The notes under the pieces: generated by a model
What the model was told of the DNA's origin: nothing
Seen by the model: the letters and a program-made list of their open reading frames with translations, nothing else
Database searches by the model: none
Made by a program: the position numbers and the translations under genes
Virus record (IMG/VR): IMGVR_UViG_3300031857_001121
Location: 1 to 27,105 of that record
Source: a virus
Reading direction: 5' to 3' (one strand)
Length of the DNA: 27,105 bases
Shown here: positions 1-9,108 of the stretch, one piece after another
Layout of the letters: every line of letters begins with the position of its first letter
Position numbering within the stretch: position 1 is the stretch's first letter

Positions 1-17
1 GTAAGTTAAGGATAATT

Positions 18-602
18 ATGGCAACTCGTTATGGATTAGTGCTAAATGGCACAACAATACAAGAATTACAGTCAGGTGATACTATCATTGGCTTAACTTC
101 TAGTACAGCACTTCAAAAAGGTGATGGCTCTACTGGTCTTACTGCTGCTACAGCAGGCACAGACTATTTAGCACCTCCTTCAGGCACAGCTATTCTAAAA
201 GCTAATAGTGGTGGTGCATTAGCAAATGCAACTGCAGGTACAGACTATGCTAAACCTGATACAGCATCATCATGGACAGCAGCACAAAGAGGTAGTATAT
301 CTACACTTACAGATGGTGCTACTATTACACCTGACTTTGCTCTAGCTAACAACTACACAGTCACATTAGGTGGCAATAGAACATTAGCTAACCCTACAAA
401 CTTAACTGCTGGTCAGTCAGGTTCTATCTTTGTCGTGCAAGATGGCACAGGTTCAAGAACACTCGCTTATGGTTCATTTTGGGATTTTATCGGTGGCACA
501 GCACCTACACTTACCACAACAGCAAATGCAGTAGACCGCATAGATTATGTAGTGCGTACTACTGGTTCTATTCACGCAGTATTTACAGCTAACTACTCAT
601 AA
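18..602 (+). CDS. Tail-fibre-like virion protein with repeated ATAGTDY motifs
   Basis: A 194-residue protein rich in Thr, Ala, Gly and Ser, typical of beta-rich phage fibre or appendage proteins. Two copies of an ATAGTDY motif, followed by hydrophobic or Pro residues, lie in the first 80 residues (near residues 45 and 71). The C-terminal half has regular beta-strand patterning (YTVTLGGNRTLANP, then GSIFVVQDGTGSRTL), a pattern common in phage fibre-associated domains. An AAGGA Shine-Dalgarno precedes the ATG. The stop overlaps the next start as TAATG, so it is translationally coupled to the large adhesin-like gene. No catalytic motif is visible. Exact position in the virion is inferred from composition and neighbours. 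Confidence 0.6.
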   Translation: MATRYGLVLNGTTIQELQSGDTIIGLTSSTALQKGDGSTGLTAATAGTDYLAPPSGTAILKANSGGALANATAGTDYAKPDTASSWTAAQRGSISTLTDGATITPDFALANNYTVTLGGNRTLANPTNLTAGQSGSIFVVQDGTGSRTLAYGSFWDFIGGTAPTLTTTANAVDRIDYVVRTTGSIHAVFTANYS

Positions 603-3049
603 TGGCAATATTAAATAATAATCCTCTTATAGGTTCTGGTGGTAATCAGGGCTATAACATAAACAACTCACTTCGCTTTAGAAGTAGTGCGAGTGGAAAT
701 TTATCAAGAACACCAGCAAGTGCTGGTAATCGTCAAACATGGACTTTAAGCGTTTGGGTTAAAAGAGGCAATTTAGGCTCTCAAAATGTAATTTTTGGTG
801 CACATCCTTCTGACATAGCTTTTATGGGATTTTATAGCGATAATACATTTTATTATGATGTTCAACCATCAGCTACACGTTATCGTAGAACAACTGCCGC
901 AATATTTAGAGACCCTTCTGCTTGGTATCACGTTGTCTTTGTAGCAGATACTACTAATGCAACGAATACAGAACGATTAAAAGTTTATATTAACAATGTT
1001 CAATACCCTTTTAGTACAGACCTTACTGCAACAGGATATATTCCTCAAAATACTCAATTAAATTGGAATGATAATGTTATTCATAGAATCAGTGCTTATG
1101 GTAGTGGAAGTGCATTATTTTTTGATGGATATTTAGCTGACTTTAACTTCATTGACGGTCAAGCCCTAACACCATCATCATTCGGTTCTACAAACTCAAC
1201 CACAGGCGTATGGCAACCAGCTAAATACACAGGCACTTATGGCACTAATGGCTTCTACCTTAAATTCTCTGACATAGCTACTACATCAGGTTCTAATGCA
1301 GGACTAGGTAAAGACTTCTCTGGTAATAGTAACTACTGGACTACAAACAATATCTCTGTCACATCTGGAACAACGTATGATGCTATGACAGATAGTCCTA
1401 CTAATACAAGTGCGACTGTGGCTAATTATGCAACGCTGAATCCGTTAAATAAAGACTCTGGTATAACAGTAACTCAAGCTAATTTACAGGCAACAGGTTC
1501 TGTTGGTAGTGTTGATAGAACTATATTTTCAACTATGTCTATTCCATCAAGTCAAAAAATATATTTTGAAGTTGTTGCAGTTACAGGGTCAAGTGGTGGA
1601 AATTATTTTTCCGTAGGTATTGCTCCATCTACATTAAGTTTATCTGCTCTAGTTGGTACAACTGGTTCATTTAGTATTGAAAGTAATCAAGCAGTAGATT
1701 CTTTAAAACGAATTTCTGGAACTGGTACAAGCTATGGTGCTGGAACTAATTTTGCGACAAATGACATTGTTCAAGTTGCAATAGACCAAGCTAATGGAAA
1801 AATTTGGTTTGGCAAAAATAACACTTGGTTTGATAGTGGCAACCCTTCTGCTGGAACTAATCCAGCTACATCTACAGTATCAACTTCAACAGAATATTTT
1901 CCAGCAGCTACATTTTATAATAATGGTCCTACATTAGCATTTAACTTCGGTCAAAGACCATTCGCATACACACCACCTACAGGCTTTGTAGCACTAAATA
2001 CATTTAACCTTCCTACAAGCACTATTGTAAAAGGTAATACTGTGATGGATGCAACGCTATATACAGGGACAGGTAGTTCTTTATCAGTAACTAATACAAG
2101 TGCTTTTAAACCAGACTTTGTATGGGTAAAGGGTAGAAGTGGTGCTACAGACCATGCTTTATATGACTCTGTTCGTGGAACTACTATAGACTTGGTTTCT
2201 AACTCTACAGCAGCAGAAACAACACAAGCGCAAGGTTTAACTGCTTTTGGCACAGGTGGATTTACTGTAGGCACATTAGCTAAAATGAATACTAATGGTG
2301 CAACTTATGTAGGCTGGCAATGGCAAGCTGGTCAAGGCTCAACATCAAATATTACTGTAAACCAATATGGTTCTACACCTTCAATAGCATCTACTGTATC
2401 TGTAAACACAACTGCTGGGTTTAGTGTAGTGACTTGGGCAAATACTAGCACAAATGCAACTATTGGTCACGGACTTGGTGTTGCACCTAAGATGATTATT
2501 GCTAAAAATAGAACAGGAACAGCTGATAGCTGGTTAGTTTATCATAGTGCGTTAGGAGCAACAAAATTTTTAAGACTAGAGTCAACTGCTGCAGAGGCTA
2601 CTAATATAGTTGTATGGAATAATACAGCACCTACATCAACAGTATTTAGCATAGGAACAGGTTTAGTTACAGGAAATTTTGTAGCCTATTGCTGGGCAGA
2701 AATAGCAGGGTTTAGTAAAATAGGAAGCTACACAGGTAATGGTTCTACAGATGGTCCGTTTATATATACAGGGTTTAGACCTAAATTTATATTATATAAA
2801 GCAAGTGGTTCTGCAGAATCATGGATGATATATGATACAAGTAGAAACCCTTATAATGTAACAAATTTAGCATTAGCACCTCAATCATCAAGTGCTGAAT
2901 TTGAAACAGCATCTATTAATAGAGCAATGGATATTTTATCTAATGGATTTAAACCTCGTGGAAGTGATGGAAATATTAATAGCTCAGGTGCTACATACAT
3001 TTACGCAGCATTTGCAGAAAACCCATTTAAAAACGCACTAGCAAGATAA
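602..3049 (+). CDS. Large LamG/SPRY-type tail fibre or adhesin
   Basis: An 815-residue virion protein with several jelly-roll-like modules. Residues ~45-185 (TWTLSVWVKRG, FFDGYLADFNFIDG) read as a LamG/concanavalin-like domain. Residues ~300-450 (KIYFEVVAV, YFSVGIAPS, IWFGKNNTWFDSG) resemble a SPRY domain. The C-terminal third holds two similar blocks (FKPDFVWVKGRSGATDHALYDSVRG and VAPKMIIAKNRTGTADSWLVYH) plus a third, FRPKFILYKASGSAESWMIYD. This repeat is widespread in marine and freshwater phage fibres. Such modules bind glycans or surface proteins, so a host-recognition role is likely. No enzymatic motif seen. It lies between a fibre-like gene and an assembly-type gene. Confidence 0.75.
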   Translation: MAILNNNPLIGSGGNQGYNINNSLRFRSSASGNLSRTPASAGNRQTWTLSVWVKRGNLGSQNVIFGAHPSDIAFMGFYSDNTFYYDVQPSATRYRRTTAAIFRDPSAWYHVVFVADTTNATNTERLKVYINNVQYPFSTDLTATGYIPQNTQLNWNDNVIHRISAYGSGSALFFDGYLADFNFIDGQALTPSSFGSTNSTTGVWQPAKYTGTYGTNGFYLKFSDIATTSGSNAGLGKDFSGNSNYWTTNNISVTSGTTYDAMTDSPTNTSATVANYATLNPLNKDSGITVTQANLQATGSVGSVDRTIFSTMSIPSSQKIYFEVVAVTGSSGGNYFSVGIAPSTLSLSALVGTTGSFSIESNQAVDSLKRISGTGTSYGAGTNFATNDIVQVAIDQANGKIWFGKNNTWFDSGNPSAGTNPATSTVSTSTEYFPAATFYNNGPTLAFNFGQRPFAYTPPTGFVALNTFNLPTSTIVKGNTVMDATLYTGTGSSLSVTNTSAFKPDFVWVKGRSGATDHALYDSVRGTTIDLVSNSTAAETTQAQGLTAFGTGGFTVGTLAKMNTNGATYVGWQWQAGQGSTSNITVNQYGSTPSIASTVSVNTTAGFSVVTWANTSTNATIGHGLGVAPKMIIAKNRTGTADSWLVYHSALGATKFLRLESTAAEATNIVVWNNTAPTSTVFSIGTGLVTGNFVAYCWAEIAGFSKIGSYTGNGSTDGPFIYTGFRPKFILYKASGSAESWMIYDTSRNPYNVTNLALAPQSSSAEFETASINRAMDILSNGFKPRGSDGNINSSGATYIYAAFAENPFKNALAR

Positions 3050-3062
3050 CAAAGGAAAAATT

Positions 3063-3599
3063 ATGTTTTTATTAAACGGAAAACACTTACCAGAAGGAGT
3101 AGGCTTTAGAGACGCTAATGGCACACAGTATGCGTCTAACTGGCTTAACCTATCTACAGAAGAAGAAAAACTAGCTATTGGTATTACATGGGTAGCTGAC
3201 CCTGTTCGTGCAGATGATAGATTCTACTGGGATGGTGATATTAATAACCCTAAAGCTCTTGAAGACAAGCTAGAAGTCAAAGAAGATGGCACACCACTCT
3301 ATAAACAAGTGTATGATAAAGCTACAGAGTCTATGGTTGACACTACAGAACAAGTCGTCACTAAAGGTTTAAAGTCTAATTTTATCTCTCAAGTTAAAGA
3401 TACAGCAGGTTCATTATTAGCACAAACAGACTGGTATATTATTCGTAAAGCAGAACGTAACGTAGATATTCCTGAAGAAATAGCTTTAAAACGCACACAA
3501 ATCGTCACAGAAGCGAATAGATTAGAAACTGATATCAAAGCATCAACTACTGTAGAAGGTCTTATAGAGGTATTAAACGCACAAAACTGGGGTGAATAA
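3063..3599 (+). CDS. Tail-fibre-assembly-like / DUF4376-like protein
   Basis: 178 residues, preceded by AAAGGA. The N-terminal half contains short segments found in small fibre-adjacent proteins (FLLNGKHLPEGVGFRDANGT, ITWVADP). The C-terminal half is helical, with the DWYIIRKAER and IPEEIALKR signature seen in phage fibre-assembly and DUF4376-type proteins (the Q/T-DWY-x-x-R-x-x-E arrangement). Known members accompany fibre genes and probably aid fibre folding or attachment. Its place directly after the 815-residue adhesin, with a one-base stop/start overlap to the next gene, fits that. Whether it is a chaperone or a virion part cannot be told from sequence alone. Confidence 0.55.
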   Translation: MFLLNGKHLPEGVGFRDANGTQYASNWLNLSTEEEKLAIGITWVADPVRADDRFYWDGDINNPKALEDKLEVKEDGTPLYKQVYDKATESMVDTTEQVVTKGLKSNFISQVKDTAGSLLAQTDWYIIRKAERNVDIPEEIALKRTQIVTEANRLETDIKASTTVEGLIEVLNAQNWGE

Positions 3600-4258
3600 T
3601 GTTTGGTATATCCGCATTTGCTGAAACCTCGTTTAGTACGCTAGGCAAGATTGGTGGCATAGTATTAGCTACTGCACAAGTAAATGCAGACGCTACCGTT
3701 ACAGCTAATGCTAATGCGATAAAACCATTTAGTGCTGCTATTACAGCAGACGCTACTGTTACAGGTAGTGCAACAAGAATAAGATTAGATAGTGGTTCTA
3801 TAAACGGAACTGCTAATGTAAGTGCTGTTTACTTACGCATAAGAGATGCTGTAGGTTCTATTACAGGTAATGCGACTGTAACTGCTCTAGGTTCATTTGA
3901 GGCAAGTGGTTCAGCAAGTATTACTGCTAATGGTCAAGTAGAACTTAATTATCTACGCATCAGAACAGACGCTGGAAATATTACAGGCATAACAACTGTA
4001 TCTTGTTTAGCAGGTTATGAAGTAAGTGGTGAAGCACAAGTAGTCACTAATGCTAGCGTCTATTGTCTAGGTGGTATTATCACAGGTTCAAGTGCATCTA
4101 TCACACCTATAGCCACAGTAACAGCAAACGGAATTATACAAGGTGAAGGATGGACACCTGTGACACCATCTTCAGATACATGGACAGCAACATCACCAAG
4201 TTCAGACACATGGACAACAATTTCACCATCATCAGATATATGGTATAGACAAGGATAA
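3599..4258 (+). CDS. Repetitive beta-strand virion protein with PSSDTW tail repeats
   Basis: 219 residues, mostly degenerate repeats of about 20-30 residues with the pattern G-S-I-T/N-G-x-A-x-V-T-A, for example ITADATVTGSATRIR, INGTANVSAVYLRIR, ITGNATVTALG. This suggests a stacked beta-structure fibre. The last ~35 residues carry three near-identical units, TPSSDTW, SPSSDTW and SPSSDIW, followed by YRQG. It lies in the fibre cluster, sharing a one-base overlap with the upstream gene and only 3 bases from the collar gene. No catalytic motif is seen. The role as structural fibre or decoration protein is inferred from composition and location. Confidence 0.55.
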   Translation: MFGISAFAETSFSTLGKIGGIVLATAQVNADATVTANANAIKPFSAAITADATVTGSATRIRLDSGSINGTANVSAVYLRIRDAVGSITGNATVTALGSFEASGSASITANGQVELNYLRIRTDAGNITGITTVSCLAGYEVSGEAQVVTNASVYCLGGIITGSSASITPIATVTANGIIQGEGWTPVTPSSDTWTATSPSSDTWTTISPSSDIWYRQG

Positions 4259-4261
4259 AAA

Positions 4262-5011
4262 ATGGCAAAAACCAAAATTTCAGAATTTAGCTCAACAGCC
4301 GCAGATAATACGGATATTACCAATATCAATATTGCTGAAGGTTGTTCACCAGCTAACTTAAACAACTCCATTCGTAGTTTAATGGCATTACTAAAAGACC
4401 AACAAACAGGTGCTAGTGGTGACCCATTTACAGTTGCAGGTACATTAGTATCGTCAGGCACAGTAGACATTACAGGTGCATTTAGACTAGACGGCACAGC
4501 AGGTGCTAGTGGTCAAGTATTGTTATCGGCAGGTGGTAGCACAACACCTACATGGGGTAATATGTTTGTAGCTGGTATGATAATGCTATGGTCAGGTTCT
4601 TCAGCAACTATTCCTAGTGGTTGGGTATTATGTGATGGCACAAACTCTACACCAGACTTACGTAACCGTTTTGTAGTAGGTGCTACATCTACATACGCTG
4701 TAGGTGCTACAGGTGGTAGTGCTAATGCTATTGTCGTATCTCATACACATACTGCAACAGTCGCAACAACTTCACTTACTGGTGAAATTAGTAGCCAATA
4801 TTCTAACGGTAGTAATTTTGGTGGCACAACTGGTGTTTTCTCACAATCAAACTATTATGTAGATGGTGATGGTGGTGAAACAAGAAATGGTAGAACTATT
4901 TACTTTGACGGTTCTCATAACCATACAGCAACTATTTCTACAGAAGGTGCAAGTGGCACTAATGCTAACTTACCTCCTTACTATGCTCTCTGTTACATTA
5001 TGAAGACCTAA
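4262..5011 (+). CDS. Phage tail collar domain fibre protein
   Basis: 249 residues. The N-terminus (NINIAEGCSPANLNNSIRSL, residues ~20-40) is a recurrent phage fibre attachment module. Residues ~100-150 hold the classic tail-collar signature: an AGMIMLWSG start, IPSGWVLCDG, then TPDLRNRFVVGA. An HTHTATV segment and a C-terminal LPPYYALCYIMK complete the fold. This family (phage tail collar, also called microcystin-dependent protein family) includes short tail fibres of T4-like phages and many podovirus fibres. It should act at the virion surface in host contact. It ends 2 bases before the nozzle-type gene. The family call is firm; the receptor is unknown. Confidence 0.88.
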   Translation: MAKTKISEFSSTAADNTDITNINIAEGCSPANLNNSIRSLMALLKDQQTGASGDPFTVAGTLVSSGTVDITGAFRLDGTAGASGQVLLSAGGSTTPTWGNMFVAGMIMLWSGSSATIPSGWVLCDGTNSTPDLRNRFVVGATSTYAVGATGGSANAIVVSHTHTATVATTSLTGEISSQYSNGSNFGGTTGVFSQSNYYVDGDGGETRNGRTIYFDGSHNHTATISTEGASGTNANLPPYYALCYIMKT

Positions 5012-5012
5012 T

Positions 5013-6623
5013 ATGCCTACACAACGTATAGCATTTAAAGAATGGTTACCAGACCAACCTAGCATTTTAGACTCTGTATCAGAAGCTAACAATGTTATTC
5101 CACTCGCTGTAGGTTATGGTCCGTTTAAGTCAGCAGTAACTTATTCAGGTGCAGCATCAGAAAACCTAAATAACTGCTTTGCTGCTAAACTAGACAATGA
5201 TGTATTTATTTTTGCTGGTGGTGCTACTAAACTATTTAGAGTAGACAATGATGACTTATCTTTAATAGACGAGTCTAAAGCAGGTGGATATACAGGTTTA
5301 AATAGATGGCAATTCTTACAATTTGGTAGCCTTGCAATAGCATCTAATGGCTCTGAAAAGATACAAGCGTTTGACGTAAACAGTTCTACAGCTTTTGCAG
5401 ATGTGAGTTCAGAAGCACCTATCGCTAAATACATTACAGTAGTTCGTGACTTCGTAGTTGCAGGTAATATTGGCGCAGGTACATCACCTAATAAAGTGCA
5501 ATGGTCAGGTATCAATGATGCAACCACATGGACTACAACTGCTACATCACAATCAGACTATCAAATAATTCCTGATGGTGGTGATATAACCGGTGTTGTC
5601 GGTGGTGAGTTTGGTATCGTATTCCTAGAAAAAGCCATTGTGCGTATGTCATATATTGGTACACCACTTATATTCCAATTTGACACTATCTCTCGTAACG
5701 TAGGCTGTATAGAAGGTAACTCTATTGCACAATACGCAGGTACAGCTTATTTCTTATCAGATGACGGTTTCTATGCTACCAATGGTCAAACATTAACTGG
5801 TATTGGTGCTGAAAAGGTAGATAGATACTTCTTTAACAACGCTAACATTGGTGATATTGACTCTATATCAGCAGCAGTAGACCCTGAACGTAACCTTGTT
5901 ATTTGGAATTATACTAACGTATCTGGTGGTCGTTCATTACTTATCTATAACTTTGAAACACAAAAATGGTGTGAAGCTGATACAGATGTAGACTATTTAT
6001 CTACACTTGCTACTCCAGGTGCAACATTAGATGGTCTTGATTCTGCTTACAATGTTACAGCAGGTTCATTTACAATAGGAAAACAATATACAATTAGAAG
6101 TGTAGGCACAACAGACTATACACTTATAGGTGCAGTCGCTAACACAGTAGGCGTATTATTTACAGCTACCGGTGTAGGTTCAGGTACAGGTGTAGCCATA
6201 GATATGGCAGCTTCAGCAGCAGCTTTAAAAACATCTGATACACTTGTAACTACACTAGACGATAGACTATATAAAGGTGGTAAGTTCTTATTTGGTGGTG
6301 TTCGTGATACTAGAATTATCACATTTACAGGAACATACGCTACAGGTTCTATTATTACTAATGACCTAGAATATGGTTATAACTCTGTAGTCACACTTAT
6401 TAGACCATCTGTAGACAATGGTTCTGCTAACGTACAAGTTGCTAGTCGTAGAATGTTAGATGACACTATTACTTATGGTTCATCTGTATCTGCAAGTCAA
6501 GAAGATAGATGTTCTGTAAGAAGTGCAGGTCGTTATCATAGAGTAGCTTTAACACCTACAGGTGCGAACTGGTCATCTGCAATTGGTATGGATATAGACT
6601 ACTCTGAACAAGGAACTAGATAA
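5013..6623 (+). CDS. Tail nozzle / DNA-stabilisation-type protein (P22 gp10-like architecture)
   Basis: 536 residues. The N-terminus (RIAFKEWLPDQPSI, then NNVIPLAVGYGPF) and the middle (RDFVVAGNIG, VQWSGINDATTWT, GVVGGEFGIVFLEKAIVRM) form a beta-propeller-like pattern seen in short-tailed-phage nozzle and packaged-DNA-stabilisation proteins such as P22 gp10. The run GTAYFLSDDGFYATNG is typical of the family. Around residues 347-393 an extra Gly/Thr module interrupts the repeat pattern (FTIGKQYTIRSVGTTDYTLIG, ending VGSGTGVA). It looks like an inserted mobile virion domain. Position after the collar fibre and before small virion genes fits a tail-tip or nozzle role. The gp10 relationship is a fold-level inference. 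Confidence 0.6.
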   Translation: MPTQRIAFKEWLPDQPSILDSVSEANNVIPLAVGYGPFKSAVTYSGAASENLNNCFAAKLDNDVFIFAGGATKLFRVDNDDLSLIDESKAGGYTGLNRWQFLQFGSLAIASNGSEKIQAFDVNSSTAFADVSSEAPIAKYITVVRDFVVAGNIGAGTSPNKVQWSGINDATTWTTTATSQSDYQIIPDGGDITGVVGGEFGIVFLEKAIVRMSYIGTPLIFQFDTISRNVGCIEGNSIAQYAGTAYFLSDDGFYATNGQTLTGIGAEKVDRYFFNNANIGDIDSISAAVDPERNLVIWNYTNVSGGRSLLIYNFETQKWCEADTDVDYLSTLATPGATLDGLDSAYNVTAGSFTIGKQYTIRSVGTTDYTLIGAVANTVGVLFTATGVGSGTGVAIDMAASAAALKTSDTLVTTLDDRLYKGGKFLFGGVRDTRIITFTGTYATGSIITNDLEYGYNSVVTLIRPSVDNGSANVQVASRRMLDDTITYGSSVSASQEDRCSVRSAGRYHRVALTPTGANWSSAIGMDIDYSEQGTR

Positions 6624-6940
6624 TGGCACGTAGTGATATGTACCGTAAACTACCTTGGACAGGTGGTGACCCTAGAAGTGTAGCGGAAATTGTAAATGGT
6701 CTTGTAGAAGGTAAGTCTAACAATACAGGTGACTTTTCTACAGCTACAAGTACTACAACTACTACACTTTATAATGAACGTATAGGTTTTAATTCAGTTA
6801 TCTTATTTATGCCTTTAGACCATGACTCATCTCAAGAAATAAAAGACATTTACTTTACAAACTTTGCACAAGGAAGTTGTGTAGTTAATCATGGAAGTCA
6901 TGCTGTTGCAAGGAACTTTCGTTATATAATAGTAGGATGA
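6623..6940 (+). CDS. Small conserved virion-associated protein
   Basis: 105 residues, TAATG-coupled to the nozzle-type gene. It begins with a short basic head (MARSDMYRKLPWTGGDPRSV) and continues into VAEIVNGLVEGKSNNTGDF, then a Thr-rich stretch and beta strands ending FRYIIVG. This WTGGDPR-SVAEIVNGL layout is common in small genes that follow the tail-nozzle gene in podoviruses, and I believe it forms a small beta-sandwich virion part. No catalytic residues are visible. It overlaps the GNAT-like gene by 4 bases. Function assigned by context only. Confidence 0.5.
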   Translation: MARSDMYRKLPWTGGDPRSVAEIVNGLVEGKSNNTGDFSTATSTTTTTLYNERIGFNSVILFMPLDHDSSQEIKDIYFTNFAQGSCVVNHGSHAVARNFRYIIVG

Positions 6941-7335
6941 TATTACATTATATACCTAAAGACCAATTACGTTCACATTGGAACTTTATCAAGCATGGTT
7001 TAGAAATAGTTCGTTCTAAAGGACATCCTGAATGGATAGTAGAAGATGTCTATTGTGACTGCTACGAACAACGTTCTATGGCGTTTCTAGCTATCACTAA
7101 TAACCAACCTTATGGCTTTGTCGTATTACAGCCTATGGGTAATGCACTTCATGTATGGGCAGCATGGTCATCTATTAACAGCGAATTATTATTACAAGAA
7201 GCATGGCAAGAAATTCAAGCAATAGCAAAACAAGGCAGTAAAACAAGAATTACTTTTACATCTCAAAGACGTGGTTGGGATAGAAAAGCTCTACAAATGG
7301 GTTTTAAACCTTCAACATGGGAATATACACTTTAA
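6937..7335 (+). CDS. GNAT-like acyltransferase-fold protein of virion cluster
   Basis: 132 residues, ATGA-coupled to the gene before it. The layout resembles a compact GNAT (N-acetyltransferase) fold: an N-terminal helix region (LRSHWNFIKHGLEIV), strands with MAFLAITNNQPYGFVVLQ, an HVWAAW strand, a helix (LLQEAWQEIQAIAKQ), and the closing RRGWDRKALQMGFKP, which is the usual GNAT end where a Gly-Phe pair follows the last helix. Such genes commonly sit between tail and ejection genes in podoviruses. A clear acetyl-CoA loop (Q/R-x-x-G-x-G/A) is not evident, so it may be a structural descendant rather than an active enzyme. Confidence 0.55.
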   Translation: MILHYIPKDQLRSHWNFIKHGLEIVRSKGHPEWIVEDVYCDCYEQRSMAFLAITNNQPYGFVVLQPMGNALHVWAAWSSINSELLLQEAWQEIQAIAKQGSKTRITFTSQRRGWDRKALQMGFKPSTWEYTL

Positions 7336-7345
7336 GGAAAGAAAT

Positions 7346-8461
7346 ATGAAATTACTGAATTTATCTAATTGGCTTACAGGTTTAGTGGAGTCATTTACAT
7401 TTTATGGTGGTGGTGGAGGTGGCGGTCAGTCACAAACAACGACTTCTGGTATAGACCCATCTATGAGACCTTATGTAGAAAAAGGTTTATCAGAAGCCCA
7501 AAAACTCTACGAAACATATACGCCTAAATACTTTGCAGGTCCTACATTTGTAGGTCCATCTACACAAACAGAGTCAGCATTACAAATGGCAGAAGCTAAT
7601 GTTGGTGCTACTACACCTGTTATCTCACAATTATTAGGTCAACAAAGAAATGTATTAGGTGGTCAATACTTAGGACCTAACCCATATCTTGAAGCTGCTT
7701 TAAAACCTGCACAAGATTTAGCTGCAAAACAATATTTTGATGCTATAAATCAAACTAGAAGTAATTTAGCTGGCTCTGGTCGTTTAGGTTCTGGCGCACA
7801 AGTAAAACTAGAAGGATTAGCACAAGAAAACTTAGCTGATGCACTCGCTAACCAAGCAGGTACGGCAGCTTATCAAAATTATGCAACAGAACGTGGTATT
7901 CAAGAAAATACAGCTAGATATATACCACAACTTCTACAGTCAACTTATGCTCCTTCATCACAATTATTAAATATTGGTCAAGCACGTGAAGATTATTCTC
8001 AAAGAGCATTACAGTCAGATATTGACAGATTTAACTTTGAACAAAACTTACCATACCAAAGACTTGCACAATTTACATCTACAGTTGCAGGTCAACCATT
8101 AACTACTCGTTCAGAAACAACATCTAGTGGTGGTGGTAAGATTGTATGTACAGCTATGAACGCTGAATATGGTTTTGGTAGCTTCCGTAACGCTATCTGG
8201 TTAGCACAGTCTAAAGACTTAGACCCAGCATACGAAAAAGGTTATCACACACTATTCTTACCATTAGTCAACTATGCTTATAAGAGTGGTCAAAAGAATG
8301 CCCTACAACGCATTTTAAGGGGTGTTTTAGAGCATATCGCAAGACATAGGACTGCTGATATATGGAAACAAAAACGTGGTAAAAACAGAGATAATTTAGG
8401 TATGGTTTACAGATTTATTCTTGAACCTATTTGCTATGTAGTAGGAAAGGTAGGCAGATAA
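7346..8461 (+). CDS. Internal virion / DNA-ejection-type protein with KIVCTAMN motif
   Basis: Start placed at the ATG after AAGGAAAGAA (7346) rather than an in-frame codon inside the previous gene, giving 371 residues. The N-terminus has a run of seven Gly residues and QSQTTTSGIDP. The middle is a long Ala/Gln-rich helical region (for example LADALANQAGTAAYQNY). The C-terminal third starts at GGGKIVCTAMNAEYGFGSFR, a motif I recognise from internal virion and ejection-region proteins of many short-tailed phages, followed by a helical domain rich in basic residues. It is coupled by TAATG to the next Gly/Ala-rich gene. An ejection or virion-interior role is inferred from position and composition. 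Confidence 0.6.
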   Translation: MKLLNLSNWLTGLVESFTFYGGGGGGGQSQTTTSGIDPSMRPYVEKGLSEAQKLYETYTPKYFAGPTFVGPSTQTESALQMAEANVGATTPVISQLLGQQRNVLGGQYLGPNPYLEAALKPAQDLAAKQYFDAINQTRSNLAGSGRLGSGAQVKLEGLAQENLADALANQAGTAAYQNYATERGIQENTARYIPQLLQSTYAPSSQLLNIGQAREDYSQRALQSDIDRFNFEQNLPYQRLAQFTSTVAGQPLTTRSETTSSGGGKIVCTAMNAEYGFGSFRNAIWLAQSKDLDPAYEKGYHTLFLPLVNYAYKSGQKNALQRILRGVLEHIARHRTADIWKQKRGKNRDNLGMVYRFILEPICYVVGKVGR

Positions 8462-9105
8462 TGAGTGACCCAATAACAGCAGCAATGGTAGGAGCAGGTG
8501 TTGGTGGTGGCACATCTTTACTTAGAGGTAAAAGTCTAGGTTCAGCATTACAAAATGCAGCTATCGGTGGTGCATTAGGTGGTGCAGGTAGTTATCTAGG
8601 TGGTGCTATGGGTGGTGCAGGGAATGTAGGTGGTGCTGCAAAAGGTGGCATTAACTTCTCTAGCATTGGTTCTGGTTTAGGTGGCACTACAGGTCTTCCA
8701 GTAGGTGGGCAAGGAGTTAATTTAGCGTCTTTAGGTTATGATGCAACACAAGGTGCAAACTTATTAGGTAATTTTGGAACTGGCATTACGCAAACAGCTA
8801 ATCCATTATTATATTTAAGTGGCACACCTGGAGTATTAGATGATGCTATGAATTTAACAAACCCAGTTACTGATAGTGTATTTAGTAGAATGGGAACTTC
8901 TGTGATAGATTCAATCAAAGCCAATCCATTCCCAGCAGCAAATTTAGGTATGAGTGTATATGATAGAATGAATCCATCACAAGCACCATTACAACCATCT
9001 CCAATGCAAAGCGCACAGCAACTTATAAGTGGTCAAACTCCTGTGCCTACTCCACAATTTAACAGTTTACTACAAGCATCACGCAGACCAATTTTCATAG
9101 GATAA
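8461..9105 (+). CDS. Gly/Ala-rich ejection-type membrane-active protein
   Basis: 214 residues from the ATG that overlaps the upstream stop. The first ~70 residues are almost wholly Gly, Ala, Leu and Ser (AAMVGAGVGGGTSLLRG, AAIGGALGGAGSYLGGAMGG), a GxxxG-type pattern known from phage ejection proteins and small membrane-associating virion proteins. The C-terminal part is Pro/Gln-rich (PSQAPLQPSPMQSAQQLIS) and ends in a short basic tail. It sits among the other ejection candidates, 3 bases before the next gene. It probably inserts in or contacts the cell envelope during DNA entry; this is inferred, not shown. Confidence 0.5.
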   Translation: MSDPITAAMVGAGVGGGTSLLRGKSLGSALQNAAIGGALGGAGSYLGGAMGGAGNVGGAAKGGINFSSIGSGLGGTTGLPVGGQGVNLASLGYDATQGANLLGNFGTGITQTANPLLYLSGTPGVLDDAMNLTNPVTDSVFSRMGTSVIDSIKANPFPAANLGMSVYDRMNPSQAPLQPSPMQSAQQLISGQTPVPTPQFNSLLQASRRPIFIG

Positions 9106-9108
9106 ATC

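Noticed and set aside
1951-2274. 107-codon open frame on the minus strand inside the adhesin gene.
   Set aside because: Lies wholly within a well supported plus-strand gene, with no ribosome site or family pattern; the same holds for the other antisense frames in fibre genes.
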